Shown here one piece after another: positions 1-8,628 of a stretch of DNA of 64,000 bases (the first letter of the stretch is position 1; each line of letters opens with the position of its first letter). The notes beneath the pieces are model-generated. The model made no database searches. It was given only the letters and a program-made list of their open reading frames with translations, and had not been told where the DNA came from. The translations under genes and the position numbers were made by a program. The stretch is from JBLZUR01 sp048565625 (lineage in GTDB: Bacteria; Pseudomonadota; Alphaproteobacteria; Sphingomonadales; Sphingomonadaceae): positions 372,001 to 436,000 of the forward strand of contig NZ_JBLZUR010000002.1 in the NCBI RefSeq assembly GCF_048565625.1. Direction: 5' to 3'.

Positions 1-505
1 GGTCGTCCGTGATGTTGATCAATCGCTCATAGACGATTTTTGCCCGGCTCTCCGCGGCGATGTTCGACCGCAGGTCGACCGTCGGCTCGGACCGGCTGTC
101 CACATAGGCTGCCGTCCACGGCACGCCGGCCGAATCGATCAGGGCAGGCCCGCCACCGAACAGCAGGCTCTCCTTGGCGCTGGTGCCGGACGCGCCGATC
201 GTTTGGTAGAGTTCGGCCTCGCTCTTCTGCGCTTCCGACAAGGTCGCCTTGGCACCCTTGTTCAGCATGGCGACGATCGACCCGATCACCTCCAGATGGC
301 TGAGTTCCTCGGTCGCGATGTCGAGCAGCATGTCCTTGCGGCCGGGATCATCCTCGCCGAGGCCCTGCGTGAAATAGCGCATCGCGGCGGCAAGCTCTCC
401 GTCCGCGCCGCCGAACTGTTCGAGAAGCAGGGTGGCAAGCTTCGGGTTCGGCTCCGACACGCGCACGGTGTACTGGAGCCGCTTGTTGTGCATGAACATC
501 GGCAT
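1..505 (-). CDS. Manganese (non-haem) catalase, C-terminus cut by window edge
   Basis: Decomposes hydrogen peroxide with a di-manganese centre in the cytoplasm. The 168 visible residues begin MPMFMHNKRLQYTVRV, as in this family. The expected metal ligands are present: E37 in the first helix (GELAAAMRYF), E67 and H70 in ATEELSHLE, and E160 in AKIVYERL. The remaining His ligand and the C-terminal half lie beyond base 1, so completeness cannot be judged. ATG at 505 is the natural start. The gene is divergent from the lipoprotein gene at 708 across a 202-base region that holds a GGAAC-type element pointing at this gene, so general-stress control is plausible. Family assignment is firm; regulation is inferred. 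Confidence 0.9.
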   Translation of the reverse strand, partial: MPMFMHNKRLQYTVRVSEPNPKLATLLLEQFGGADGELAAAMRYFTQGLGEDDPGRKDMLLDIATEELSHLEVIGSIVAMLNKGAKATLSEAQKSEAELYQTIGASGTSAKESLLFGGGPALIDSAGVPWTAAYVDSRSEPTVDLRSNIAAESRAKIVYERLINITDD

Positions 506-531
506 AACTCCGTTGTGTGGGGAGGCCTCAG

Positions 532-556
532 AACATACGGGTTTTATGCCTGTTCC
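532..556 (-). promoter_or_regulatory. Possible EcfG (general stress sigma) promoter for Mn catalase
   Basis: Read on the minus strand this is GGAAC, 16 bases, TGTT. The alphaproteobacterial EcfG consensus is GGAAC-N16/17-CGTT, so the -35 is perfect and the -10 matches 3 of 4. It lies 27 bases upstream of the catalase ATG. Manganese catalases are common members of this regulon. No transcription data are available here. Confidence 0.45.
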
Positions 557-653
557 GGCTCTTGTCCGATTATTTTACTTCCGCGGAGCTTCTATCAAGA
601 GTTAAGCTATGTACCTGTTCTTTGTGACGCCGATGCAACGACAATAAAGCGGC

Positions 654-678
654 GGAACTCCGATGCACCCGACAGGTT
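654..678 (+). promoter_or_regulatory. Possible EcfG promoter for the lipoprotein gene
   Basis: GGAAC at 654-658, 16 bases, GGTT at 675-678, ending 29 bases before the ATG at 708. The -35 is perfect and the -10 matches 3 of 4. Together with the element at 532-556 it would make the intergenic region a divergent stress promoter pair. Confidence 0.35.
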
Positions 679-707
679 ACCGCGCCGATCCCTCTCGAGA
701 GGCTTGC

Positions 708-1276
708 ATGTCATCGAAGCTCATCCGCAATGGCGCCGCGGCGCTCGGTCTCTTCACCTTGCCGCTCATCGGCTGCACCACCGCGACGCCCTATCAGCCG
801 CTGGCGCAGAACCGGCCATCGGCGGGTGGCTACAGCGATCAGCAGATCGAGGACAATCGCTTCCGCGTCACTTTCGCCGGCAACAGCATGACCTCGCGGG
901 AGACTGTGGAAACCTACCTGCTCTACCGCAGCGCGCAGCTGGCGGTGGATCGCGGATTCGACTGGTTCGTCATGGCGGACCGGAACACCGATCGCCACAG
1001 CAACACCTATGTGGATCGGCCGTTCGCGACAGGTCCGTATGGTTATTGGGGTCCGGCTTGGCGCTATCGTGGCGCGGGCTTCGGCTGGCGTGGTTGGGAC
1101 CCGTATTGGGCGATCCCTTCTGGGGCGACAACATGGATATCCGCACCGTCGACCGGTACGAGGCCACGGCCGAGATCGTGCTCGGACGCGGTACCAAGCC
1201 GGCGGACAACCCGCGCGCCTTCGACGCCCGCTCGGTGCTCGCGAACCTGGGCTCCAGGATCAAGCCGCCCGCCTGA
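708..1276 (+). pseudogene. CC0125/CC1285-like lipoprotein, single-base frameshift
   Basis: The gene starts at ATG 708, preceded by GAGAGG. The product begins MSSKLIRNGAAALGLFTLPL followed by the lipobox LIGC, so it would be an outer-membrane or periplasmic lipoprotein. The middle (YSDQQIEDNRFRVTFAG, then TVETYLLYRSAQLA) resembles the small alphaproteobacterial CC0125/CC1285 lipoprotein family. At GGG 1108-1110 the frame breaks. Adding one G gives DPYWGDPFWGDN, after which the +1 frame continues with RTVDRYEATAEIVLGRG and ends at the TGA at 1274-1276. As written, translation in the first frame runs on to a nonsense tail ending at 1343. It is either a recent frameshift mutation or a base-calling error in a G run. 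Function of the family is unknown. Confidence 0.75.
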
Positions 1277-1391
1277 TCTCGGGCGGAACCTCGCTCCCTT
1301 CCAAGCTTTGCGGCCTTTTGGACAGCAGGAGCTTCGCAGATGATCCACGACAGCTGGATGACGTGCGCGGCGCGGGCGGTTTGACGTAGCC

Positions 1392-2912
1392 GTGCTGCGC
1401 GCTCTTCTTCCCCAAGTCGAAGTCAGTGAGGCGGAGCGCGCGGCTGGGCTGCGCAAGCTGATCTACGAGGCCGGCTATTCCAGCGCGACCGCCGCCTTGA
1501 CCAGCGGCGTGATCCTGACCGCCTTTGCGCTGTACCTCGGTGCGTCGAACCTCACGGTCGGCATCCTCGCCAGCGCCCCCTTCCTCGGCCAGTTGCTGCA
1601 GGCGCCCGCCGTGCTGCTCGTCGAGCGACTGCGCACCCGCAAGGCGATAGCGGTGTTCAGCAGCCTTATCGGGCGGTCCATGCTGATCCTGATGGCGCTT
1701 GCGGTTTTCCTGCCGTCTGCTCTTGCCATCACTGCCGTGATCGTCGGCCAGTTCGTGCTCTGCGCGATGAGCGCTGTCGGCACCTGCGCCTGGAATGCCT
1801 GGCTTCGCGACCTCGCCCCGCAGGAGCGGCTGGGGGAGGTGTTCGCGCGGCGCACCGTCTACACCACGTCCGTCACATTGCTGGCAGGCCTTGCCGCCGC
1901 GTTCCTGCTGGACCGCACCGCCGCCGGATCGAACCTCCGCGCGATCGCCTTCGCCGGGCTCTATCTGGTGGGCTGCGCGGCGGGTTTGGCCAGCGCGTTC
2001 GTCGTCGCCCGCATGCCGGAACCCTGCATGCCCCCTCGGCCTGCGGAGAGCATTCGCTTGCGCGACCTGTTCGCCGCGCCCCTGGCCGACCGCAACTTTC
2101 GTCGCCTGATCCACTTCCTCGCCAGCTGGCAGTTCTCGGTGAACCTCGCCACGCCCTTCTTCACTGTCTTCATCGTCCGCCAGCTCGGTTTCGAGATGAC
2201 CTTCGTCATGGTGCTGAGCGTCGTCAGCCAGATCGCCAACCTTCTCACCCTCCGCAGCTGGGGCGCGCTCAGCGACCGCTTCGCGCACAAGTCGGTATTG
2301 GCGGTTGCCGCGCCCACCTACATCCTCTCGATCGTCGGGATGATCGGCGCGTCACAGCTGGGCAACAGCATGGCGGGGATGATCTACCTGATCGGCCTTC
2401 ACATGCTGATGGGCGCTGCCGTGGCGGGCGTCACCCTCGCTACGGCGAACATCGCGCTCAAGCTCAGTCCGAAGGGCGAGGCTACGGCCTATGTTGCCAC
2501 CAGCGCGCTCGCCAGCTCACTCGCCGCCGGCATCGCACCGATTTTGGGTGGGCTGTTCGCGGACTTCTTCGCCGCCCGGCGTTTCGACCTCCTGCTGCGT
2601 TGGACCAGCCCGGAAGGAGTAAAGCTGATCTCCCCTGTCATGCTCTCCAGCTGGGATTTCTACTTCCTGATCGCTGGTCTCCTCGGCCTCTACGCGCTCC
2701 ACCGCCTCTCGCTTGTGCAGGAGGAGGGGCAGATCGAGCGGCGGGAGATGATCAATCAGGTCTGGTTCGAAACGCGCCGGGTCGCACGCAATCTGGGGAC
2801 CGTCTCGGGCCTGCGCGGCCTGACTGAGCTGCCAGCCTCGCTGGTCCGCGATGCCCGGCTCCGAGCACGCTGGCTCCGCCGCCAAGGGAAGCAGATGCAT
2901 CCGGCCGGGTGA
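1392..2912 (+). CDS. Major facilitator superfamily transporter
   Basis: A 506-residue polytopic protein with about twelve hydrophobic segments. It begins LRKLIYEAGYSSATAALTSG, continues with LGASNLTVGILASAPFLGQL, and has the basic cytoplasmic loop ERLRTRKAIA expected after TM2 of MFS proteins. The C-terminal 60 residues are cytoplasmic and Arg-rich. The start is GTG at 1392, since no ATG fits better. The stop at 2910-2912 abuts the convergent gene at 2913 with no spacer. The substrate cannot be predicted from sequence and neighbours give no clear hint. Confidence 0.8.
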   Translation: MLRALLPQVEVSEAERAAGLRKLIYEAGYSSATAALTSGVILTAFALYLGASNLTVGILASAPFLGQLLQAPAVLLVERLRTRKAIAVFSSLIGRSMLILMALAVFLPSALAITAVIVGQFVLCAMSAVGTCAWNAWLRDLAPQERLGEVFARRTVYTTSVTLLAGLAAAFLLDRTAAGSNLRAIAFAGLYLVGCAAGLASAFVVARMPEPCMPPRPAESIRLRDLFAAPLADRNFRRLIHFLASWQFSVNLATPFFTVFIVRQLGFEMTFVMVLSVVSQIANLLTLRSWGALSDRFAHKSVLAVAAPTYILSIVGMIGASQLGNSMAGMIYLIGLHMLMGAAVAGVTLATANIALKLSPKGEATAYVATSALASSLAAGIAPILGGLFADFFAARRFDLLLRWTSPEGVKLISPVMLSSWDFYFLIAGLLGLYALHRLSLVQEEGQIERREMINQVWFETRRVARNLGTVSGLRGLTELPASLVRDARLRARWLRRQGKQMHPAG

Positions 2913-4688
2913 TCAGATCGAAGGCGCGATCCGCCATGCCTTGAAGGGCGAGTTCTTCGGCAGGTCGACCGGGCTAAGCCAGCCGGGCACATCGCCGCGC
3001 ATCAGCTGGCGATAGAAGCCCTTCGGGTTCTCCTTCGCGTAGATCGTCGACTCGGAATAGTAGGGGCAGATCAGCAGCAGGGTCGCGCCATGCTTTCGGG
3101 CGATGGCGAGCGCATCCTCCGAGTTGCCTCGGAAGGCGCGCTGTACGTCGAGGATCGCCTCGCCGTTGCGATGATAGGGACCCGCTATAGCGCGGTGGTG
3201 GGTCACCGTGATGAGGCGCGGGCCGAAATCGACGAAGGTGAGCACGGTTTGCGCCGGAAGTTTCGCGATCGGGCGCAGGGCGGAGAGCGTTGGGCAGCGT
3301 CGGTTGGCAAGATTGACCTTCTTGCGCGTCTCTCCGACCGGCTTGGCCGGAATGCGATCGATAACTAGGTTCACCGCCGTGCCGGAGAGGAGCGCGAAGA
3401 CCGCCGCCACGCCGAGAACGCGGACGACCATGACATCCGCCCGCATGATCCAGGGCACGACCAGGAAGGCGAGCGCCGTGACACCCGGGATTGCAAGGAC
3501 CTGAGCACTCGCCGCCGCGCGCATCTGCCAGAGGAGGAGGAGCAGGGAGCAGAGCGTCCAAAGCGCGACGACCGCCCAGGGTATGAAGTCGGGGCTGCCC
3601 CGGCGGCGCCAGGCCGACAGCGCCGCGCCGGCAAGGCCAAGGAGCGGCATGACGAGCAGGGTGACGATCCGTCGCCAGTCCTGAACGTAGAGCGGCCGCG
3701 CCTCCCGCACATGATCGAACCAGTCCCGCTTCAGCTTGGGCGAGATTCCTTCCAGCATCCCGACGCAATGCGGCCAAAGCGCAACGTAGAAACCGGCAAC
3801 CGTCAGGCCAACGACCACCGCCAGCGTCAGGCGCACGCCGGGATGCGGAACGGAGAGGCGGGAGATGAAGACCAGCAACCCGCCGCCAAGCAGGGCCACC
3901 GACAGCCAGACGGGCGACAGCGCGTCGCAGACGGGTGGCCGATTGGCGTAGGAAGCAAAGAGCATGAACCCTGCCGCGCTCCCCGCAGCCAGCGCCGCGC
4001 CATAGGCGGTCAGCCTGGGTGCGTCCTCCCGATCCAGCGCCCAGCGCAACGCCGTCGCGGCAGCGGCCATCGCCACGTAGGGGAGCAACTCTAGCCCGAT
4101 TGTCAGCGACAGAGCGGATGCCAGCCCCGCAGTCACGCCGCCGCGCACCCGATCGCGGTCGGCGATGCCGGCGATGGTCCAGGCGAGGCAGGTCAGTTGC
4201 CAGCCGTGATGATCGACGCGGAGAGGAGAGAACATCGACAGCGCCGAAGCGCCGCAGATCAGCAGCACCGGTGCGAGCAGAACGGCGAGGGGAGAGACGA
4301 GACGGCGGGTCGTCACCGCCATCGCGAACATCGTCAGGGCGAGCGGGATCAGGGGGGCGAGCGCGGCCGCGAACTTCTCCGCCCCGAAGAAGCCGAGGAA
4401 CGGGCGGGCGATCAGGATCAGCCCGGCGATCGGCAGGTCCACCACGCGGCTCCAGTGGATGTTCGCGCCGCCGGGCGGGTCCATCTTGTACTGGCGAAGG
4501 TCGTACCAGCCCTGACCGCCAAGCCAGACGCGGACCTGCGACATGCGCATGTTGTCGTCGGTGTCGGTCAGGCCGAAGCGCTGGATCGCGCCCCATTTGA
4601 CCCAGATCAGATAGGTGGCGGCGGCGAGGAAGATGACGCCGACGATGGCGATCCAGTGCCGGTCGGCCAAGCGCCGCAAGTCGTTCAT
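2913..4688 (-). CDS. Polytopic membrane protein, GT-C (PMT-like) glycosyltransferase type
   Basis: A 591-residue inner-membrane protein with about ten TM segments. The first periplasmic loop after TM1 carries TDTDDNMRMSQVRVWL, then QGWYDLRQYKMDPPGG and HWSRVVDLPIAG. An acidic DD pair in this loop is the hallmark of GT-C enzymes that take sugars from polyprenyl phosphates. The C-terminal soluble part has a conserved-looking segment with the Cys-containing LLLICPYYSE. It is divergent (74 bases) from the GtrA/GT2/methyltransferase genes, which supports a role in decorating surface glycan. The acceptor and sugar are unknown, and the GT-C assignment is inference from topology and the DD motif. Confidence 0.65.
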   Translation of the reverse strand: MNDLRRLADRHWIAIVGVIFLAAATYLIWVKWGAIQRFGLTDTDDNMRMSQVRVWLGGQGWYDLRQYKMDPPGGANIHWSRVVDLPIAGLILIARPFLGFFGAEKFAAALAPLIPLALTMFAMAVTTRRLVSPLAVLLAPVLLICGASALSMFSPLRVDHHGWQLTCLAWTIAGIADRDRVRGGVTAGLASALSLTIGLELLPYVAMAAAATALRWALDREDAPRLTAYGAALAAGSAAGFMLFASYANRPPVCDALSPVWLSVALLGGGLLVFISRLSVPHPGVRLTLAVVVGLTVAGFYVALWPHCVGMLEGISPKLKRDWFDHVREARPLYVQDWRRIVTLLVMPLLGLAGAALSAWRRRGSPDFIPWAVVALWTLCSLLLLLWQMRAAASAQVLAIPGVTALAFLVVPWIMRADVMVVRVLGVAAVFALLSGTAVNLVIDRIPAKPVGETRKKVNLANRRCPTLSALRPIAKLPAQTVLTFVDFGPRLITVTHHRAIAGPYHRNGEAILDVQRAFRGNSEDALAIARKHGATLLLICPYYSESTIYAKENPKGFYRQLMRGDVPGWLSPVDLPKNSPFKAWRIAPSI

Positions 4689-4762
4689 CCGGCGTCCGCC
4701 CTTGCCCTTCGCCCGCCGCCCGCATTATCGCCGCCACAGCAAAGGGCAAGCCGGGGGCGCGT

Positions 4763-5182
4763 TTGAACAAGGTGGGGCTGGCGGGGTTGTTGCGGGATCG
4801 CGCGCTCCTCTGGCAGATCGTGCGCTATGGCATCACCGGCCTCGGCGTGACGGTGTTCGCCGCGGCCGTCTACTGGCTGCTGGCCGCCTTGGCCGGCGTG
4901 CCGGAGCAGGCCGCCAACTTCATCGCCTGGTGCCTCTCCGTGGTGATCGGCTTCACCTTCCACAGCCGCTTCACCTTTCGAAGTCACGGCAGCCGGACCA
5001 ATCCGAACGCCCGCCGCTTTCGCTTTCTTGTCGTGGCGGTGTTCGGGCTGGGTCTGAACGCGCTCTGGGTGTGGCTGATGGTGCATCGGCTGGGTGGTGC
5101 CGAGTGGTGGCCGATTCCCTTGATGGTGTTCGCCACGCCGGTCATCGTTTTCCCGCTGAACCGCCGCTGGGTTTTCGGCTAG
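4763..5182 (+). CDS. GtrA family membrane protein
   Basis: A 139-residue, four-TM protein of the GtrA/DPMS family, thought to flip or help flip polyprenyl-phosphate-linked sugars across the inner membrane. Typical features are LWQIVRYGITGLGVTVFAAA at the first TM, ANFIAWCLSVVIGFTFHSRF (the family's conserved F-x-x-x-R-x-T/F region) and the C-terminal NRRWVFG. The start used is TTG 4763, preceded by a GGGGGC tract. Twelve bases separate its stop from the GT2 gene, so the two are almost certainly one operon and work as GtrA/GtrB pairs do. Confidence 0.85.
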   Translation: MNKVGLAGLLRDRALLWQIVRYGITGLGVTVFAAAVYWLLAALAGVPEQAANFIAWCLSVVIGFTFHSRFTFRSHGSRTNPNARRFRFLVVAVFGLGLNALWVWLMVHRLGGAEWWPIPLMVFATPVIVFPLNRRWVFG

Positions 5183-5194
5183 GGTCGACTTTCG

Positions 5195-6193
5195 ATGTCC
5201 AGCGTCATCCCGCATCCGGCCCAAGCGCCTGCCGCCAAGCGCTTGCCCCTCGTCACCGTAATCGTGCCGGTGAAGGACGAGGAGGATGGCGTCCATCCCT
5301 TCGTCACCCGCGTGTCGGCGGTGCTGGCGACGTTGCGGGACGATGATGGCGCGCCGGCCGAATGGGAGATCCTGTTCGTCGACGACGGCAGTACGGATGC
5401 CACGCTGCCCGCGATCATCGTCGCCAATCGGGATGATCCGCGCGTCCGGGGTCTCTCCTTCTCGCGCAATTTCGGGAAGGAGGCAGCGCTGTCCGCCGGT
5501 CTCGACGCGGCGCGAGGGCGGACGGTCATCCCGCTCGATGTCGATCTTCAGGATCCGCCGGAGGTCATCCCGGAGATGATCGCAAAATGGCGGGAGGGCG
5601 TGGATGTGGTCTACGGCGTTCGCCGCAATCGGCAGACCGACAGCTTTCCCAAGCGGCTGACGGCCGACCTCTACTACCGCGCCCATAACTGGCTGTCGGC
5701 GGACAAGATCCCGGAACATGCCGGCGACTTCCGCCTGCTCGATCGCAAGGTGGTGGACGTGATCTGCCGGATGCCGGAGCGGAACCGGTTCATGAAGGGT
5801 CTGTTCGCCTGGTCCGGATTCCGCCAAGCGGCGGTGGAGTATGACCGCGCGCCCCGTGCGGTTGGCACAACCAAGTTCAACTACTGGAAGCTGTGGACGC
5901 TCGCGATCGACGGCATCACCTCCGGCTCGACCCTGCCGCTCCGGGTATGGAGCTATCTCGGCGGGATCGTGGCGCTGCTGGGTCTCGCTTATGCGGTCTA
6001 CATCATCATCCGCACGCTGTTCTGGGGCATCGCGACGCCGGGCTATCCCTCGCTGATGGTGGCGATCCTGTTCTTCGGCGGGCTGCAGCTGCTCTCGCTG
6101 GGCGTGCTCGGCGAGTATGTCGGGCGCATTCTGGTCGAGGCGAAGGGGCGTCCGCTCTACGTCGTGCGGGACCGCATCGGGGGTGACGAGTAA
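5195..6193 (+). CDS. Glycosyltransferase family 2, GtrB/DPM1-like with two TM segments
   Basis: 332 residues. The GT-A domain has VTVIVPVKDEE at the N-terminus, DDGS at 63-66 and the metal-binding DVDLQD at 115-120. The DVDLQDPPE signature is typical of polyprenyl-phosphate glycosyltransferases such as GtrB, ArnC and DPM1. Two TM helices follow at roughly 245-270 and 285-310, ending GEYVGRILVEAKGRPLYVV, again as in GtrB. It should transfer a sugar from a nucleotide donor to undecaprenyl phosphate on the cytoplasmic face. It lies between gtrA-like and methyltransferase genes, and its stop TAA is followed directly by the GTG of the next gene. Confidence 0.88.
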   Translation: MSSVIPHPAQAPAAKRLPLVTVIVPVKDEEDGVHPFVTRVSAVLATLRDDDGAPAEWEILFVDDGSTDATLPAIIVANRDDPRVRGLSFSRNFGKEAALSAGLDAARGRTVIPLDVDLQDPPEVIPEMIAKWREGVDVVYGVRRNRQTDSFPKRLTADLYYRAHNWLSADKIPEHAGDFRLLDRKVVDVICRMPERNRFMKGLFAWSGFRQAAVEYDRAPRAVGTTKFNYWKLWTLAIDGITSGSTLPLRVWSYLGGIVALLGLAYAVYIIIRTLFWGIATPGYPSLMVAILFFGGLQLLSLGVLGEYVGRILVEAKGRPLYVVRDRIGGDE

Positions 6194-6928
6194 GTGGAGC
6201 GGCATACCTACGAGCGGATGGCGGAGATCGATGGCGAGCATTGGTGGTTCACCGCCCGCCGCCGGATCGTCGCCGCGCTGATCGAGGCGCAGGTCAAGCC
6301 GAAGCCGGGCGCGCGCATCCTGGAGGTCGGCTGCGGCACCGGGTCCAACCTTGCCATGCTGCAGCGTTACGGCCGGGTCGATGCGATCGAGCCGGATGGG
6401 CCGGCGCGCGCGCTGGCGGAACGGCGGAGCGGGCTTTCGATCCAGTCCGGGCTGCTGCCCGACGGGGTGACGCTTGAGGACGGGGCGTACGACCTGATCG
6501 TCCTCCTCGACGTGCTGGAGCATATCCCTGACGACGCGGGGACGCTGGACTACCTCCGGTCGAAGCTGGCGCCGGGCGGCAAGCTGCTGCTGACCGTGCC
6601 GGCCTCGCCCTGGCTGTGGAGCGCGCATGACGTGATCCACCATCATCAGCGGCGCTACACCAAGGACACCCTGACCAGAGTGGTAGAGGGGGCGGGGTTC
6701 CGTATTCGGCATCGTACTCATTTCAATACGATCCTCTTCCCGGTGGTCGTCGCCTTGCGGGCGGCGAACAAGCTGCTGAAGCGAGAAGCGGCGGATGACG
6801 CGATGCCGTCGCCGCTGGTGAACCGCATCCTAAACGCGACCTTCGGGGCGGAAAGTCACTGGGTGGCGCGACGGTCGCTGCCCTTCGGCGTGTCGCTTGG
6901 CGTGGTGGCGGAGCCGTTGATCCGGTAG
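6194..6928 (+). CDS. Class I SAM-dependent methyltransferase
   Basis: 244 residues with the Rossmann motif ARILEVGCGTGSNL (GCGTG at 46-50), the acidic end of strand 2 (VDAIEPDG) and the post-motif LIVLLDVLEHI. The N-terminal GEHWWFTARR is the HWWF signature seen in methyltransferases encoded next to polyprenyl-phosphate glycosyltransferases. The GTG start at 6194 follows the GT2 stop without a gap, so translation is probably coupled. The last 73 bases overlap the 3' end of the convergent gene 6856-8457. Substrate is likely a lipid-linked sugar or polysaccharide intermediate, which is inference from context. Confidence 0.82.
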   Translation: MERHTYERMAEIDGEHWWFTARRRIVAALIEAQVKPKPGARILEVGCGTGSNLAMLQRYGRVDAIEPDGPARALAERRSGLSIQSGLLPDGVTLEDGAYDLIVLLDVLEHIPDDAGTLDYLRSKLAPGGKLLLTVPASPWLWSAHDVIHHHQRRYTKDTLTRVVEGAGFRIRHRTHFNTILFPVVVALRAANKLLKREAADDAMPSPLVNRILNATFGAESHWVARRSLPFGVSLGVVAEPLIR

Positions 6929-8457
6929 AGCGCGCCGGTCCGGCGGCCGTGCCAGACCTGAACCAGTTCGGGATCGTCCACCGGCCACTTCCATCTCGGC
7001 GTGTCGATCAGCCAGAGATAGTCGAAATCCTCGCGCGGGAAGGCCTCGACCGCCTCCTCCAGCGTCTTGCCGCGCATCTTGCGACCGGCGCACATGCCGG
7101 GGCGGCGGACCTGGCTGGGATCGATCCCCCAGCGGCCCGGCTTGTCATAGGTGACGCGGAGCAACTGGGCCCCCGGCATCACCCATTGGCCGTTGACGAA
7201 CGCATCCTTCCGGACGGTCGCGATCGCGCCGATATGTTCGGTGCGGGGCAGGAACCAGCGACCGGAGCAGGGCAGGTTGACCAGCGCGAAGACCCGCGCG
7301 CCGCGGTCGATATGGTCGATCGCCGATAGCTGATCGCGGTAGAGCGCGTCGCGATTGAGGAACGTCAGCGTCGTGGTGGTCAGCCGCGCGCCGTAGAAGG
7401 CGAGGGCGGCGACGGCGAAGCCCGCCATCCACCGCCGGTCGAACCGCTCCGCCGAGATGCCGATGACGGCGATCGCGACCATATACGCCACCAGCCGCAT
7501 GTCGGCGTAGGCCGAGCCGATCAGGATGCGCGGGATCAGCAGATAGGCGGCCAGCAGGATGATCGCGGCGGCCCCGAGCGTCCGCTTCATGGTCAGCCCG
7601 GCGCGGAAGGCGGCCACGGTGATCAGCGTATAGAGGATCGTGGCGGCGGCGATGTCCCATGTCGGGCTGCGTTCCCGCAGCACGGTCAGCATCCAGGCGC
7701 GCTTCGCCGTCCAGTTGAGGAAGTCGGTGGTGCGCCCGGCGACTCCGCCCGACCGCCACATCACCATCAGCAGCAAGGGCGGGGCGAGCGGCAGGCAGGC
7801 GATGCCGCCGTAGACGAGCGCGAGGAGCCAGTTGCGGTGCTTCTTCTGCGCCTCGATCACCTCCGCCGCGAAGGCAAGGAGGCCGAGGACGCCCCAGCCA
7901 TAGGTGTGACAGACCCAAATGAGGACACCCAGAGGCAGGAAGATCGCGGCGCGCAGCCTGATCCAGCCCTGCCGCCCGAGGCGGAGCCAGACCCCGAAGG
8001 CGAGGAGCGCCAGCGCCATCGACAGCGCGTAGTTTACGAAGCCGAATTGGAACGGGAAGCCGTAGGCGAGCGGGAGCGCGAAGGCGGCGGTGGGGGGCAG
8101 GCGGCCATGCACCTCCCGCGCGATCAGGAGGAGGCCCGCGACGGTCATCGCCGGGATCGCCATGACGATCAGCTTGACCCCAAGCTCCAGCCCGAACAGC
8201 CGCGCCATCGGCTCTATCGCGAGATCGACGCCGAGATTGCCCATCAGCGCCCAACTGAAGCTGTACCATTGCCGGAGGAACGGCGAGCGGCCGATCTCCA
8301 TCTGGATATGGTAGCGGCCCATATGCTCGGGCAGGTCGATGATCGGCGGGATCGCCGGCCAGAGCAGCGGAATCATCGACGCGAGGATCAGCGCGACGGC
8401 GTATGGTCGCGTCTCCCACCAGTTGGTGCGCGGATCGGGGGGAGGGGCGGACGACAT
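6856..8457 (-). CDS. Polytopic membrane protein, probable GT-C type
   Basis: A 533-residue protein with about ten to eleven TM segments. It starts with a short cytoplasmic tail and TM1 (RPYAVALILASMIPLLWPAI), then the loop PPIIDLPEHMGRYHIQMEIG. A D-x-P-x-H type loop after TM1 is common in GT-C proteins of bacterial surface-glycan loci. The soluble C-terminal third includes ARVFALVNLPCSGRWFLP and YLWLIDTPRWKWPVDDPELV. It is convergent with, and overlaps by 73 bases, the methyltransferase gene. It is unlike the 2913-4688 protein in sequence, so the cassette may use two different membrane transferases. Donor, acceptor and enzymatic activity are unproven. Confidence 0.65.
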   Translation of the reverse strand: MSSAPPPDPRTNWWETRPYAVALILASMIPLLWPAIPPIIDLPEHMGRYHIQMEIGRSPFLRQWYSFSWALMGNLGVDLAIEPMARLFGLELGVKLIVMAIPAMTVAGLLLIAREVHGRLPPTAAFALPLAYGFPFQFGFVNYALSMALALLAFGVWLRLGRQGWIRLRAAIFLPLGVLIWVCHTYGWGVLGLLAFAAEVIEAQKKHRNWLLALVYGGIACLPLAPPLLLMVMWRSGGVAGRTTDFLNWTAKRAWMLTVLRERSPTWDIAAATILYTLITVAAFRAGLTMKRTLGAAAIILLAAYLLIPRILIGSAYADMRLVAYMVAIAVIGISAERFDRRWMAGFAVAALAFYGARLTTTTLTFLNRDALYRDQLSAIDHIDRGARVFALVNLPCSGRWFLPRTEHIGAIATVRKDAFVNGQWVMPGAQLLRVTYDKPGRWGIDPSQVRRPGMCAGRKMRGKTLEEAVEAFPREDFDYLWLIDTPRWKWPVDDPELVQVWHGRRTGALYRINGSATTPSDTPKGSDRRATQ

Positions 8458-8604
8458 CGCGGGCGCGCCCCTTATGCCAAGGCCGGCCCGCGCGACAAGC
8501 GGCGAAGTGGGGCGCGGAAGTTTGCCAAGTTTACACTACGTCACGCCGGGAATCACGTTCGCGGCGTGTCTGAGGCGGCGTGCGGCGGGTGCGCTAAGTT
8601 GTGT

Positions 8605-8628
8605 AAGTTGCGGTTCGCGACGCAACTT
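8605..8628. repeat. Inverted repeat, 8-base arms, 8-base loop
   Basis: AAGTTGCG at 8605-8612 and CGCAACTT at 8621-8628 are perfect complements around gttcgcga. Upstream, AAGTT recurs at 8527-8531 and 8595-8599. It could be a regulator operator for the minus-strand gene starting at 8457, or an RNA hairpin. Nothing more can be said from sequence. Confidence 0.4.

Noticed and set aside
203..1276. Plus-strand frame of 357 codons at the window start
   Set aside because: Its first half is antisense to the Mn catalase; only its last 55 or so codons are real, as the displaced C-terminus of the frameshifted lipoprotein.
1285..1312. GGAAC at 1287 as a third EcfG-type promoter, before the MFS gene
   Set aside because: The sequence 16 bases downstream (CTTT) does not fit the -10 and the distance to the GTG start is long.
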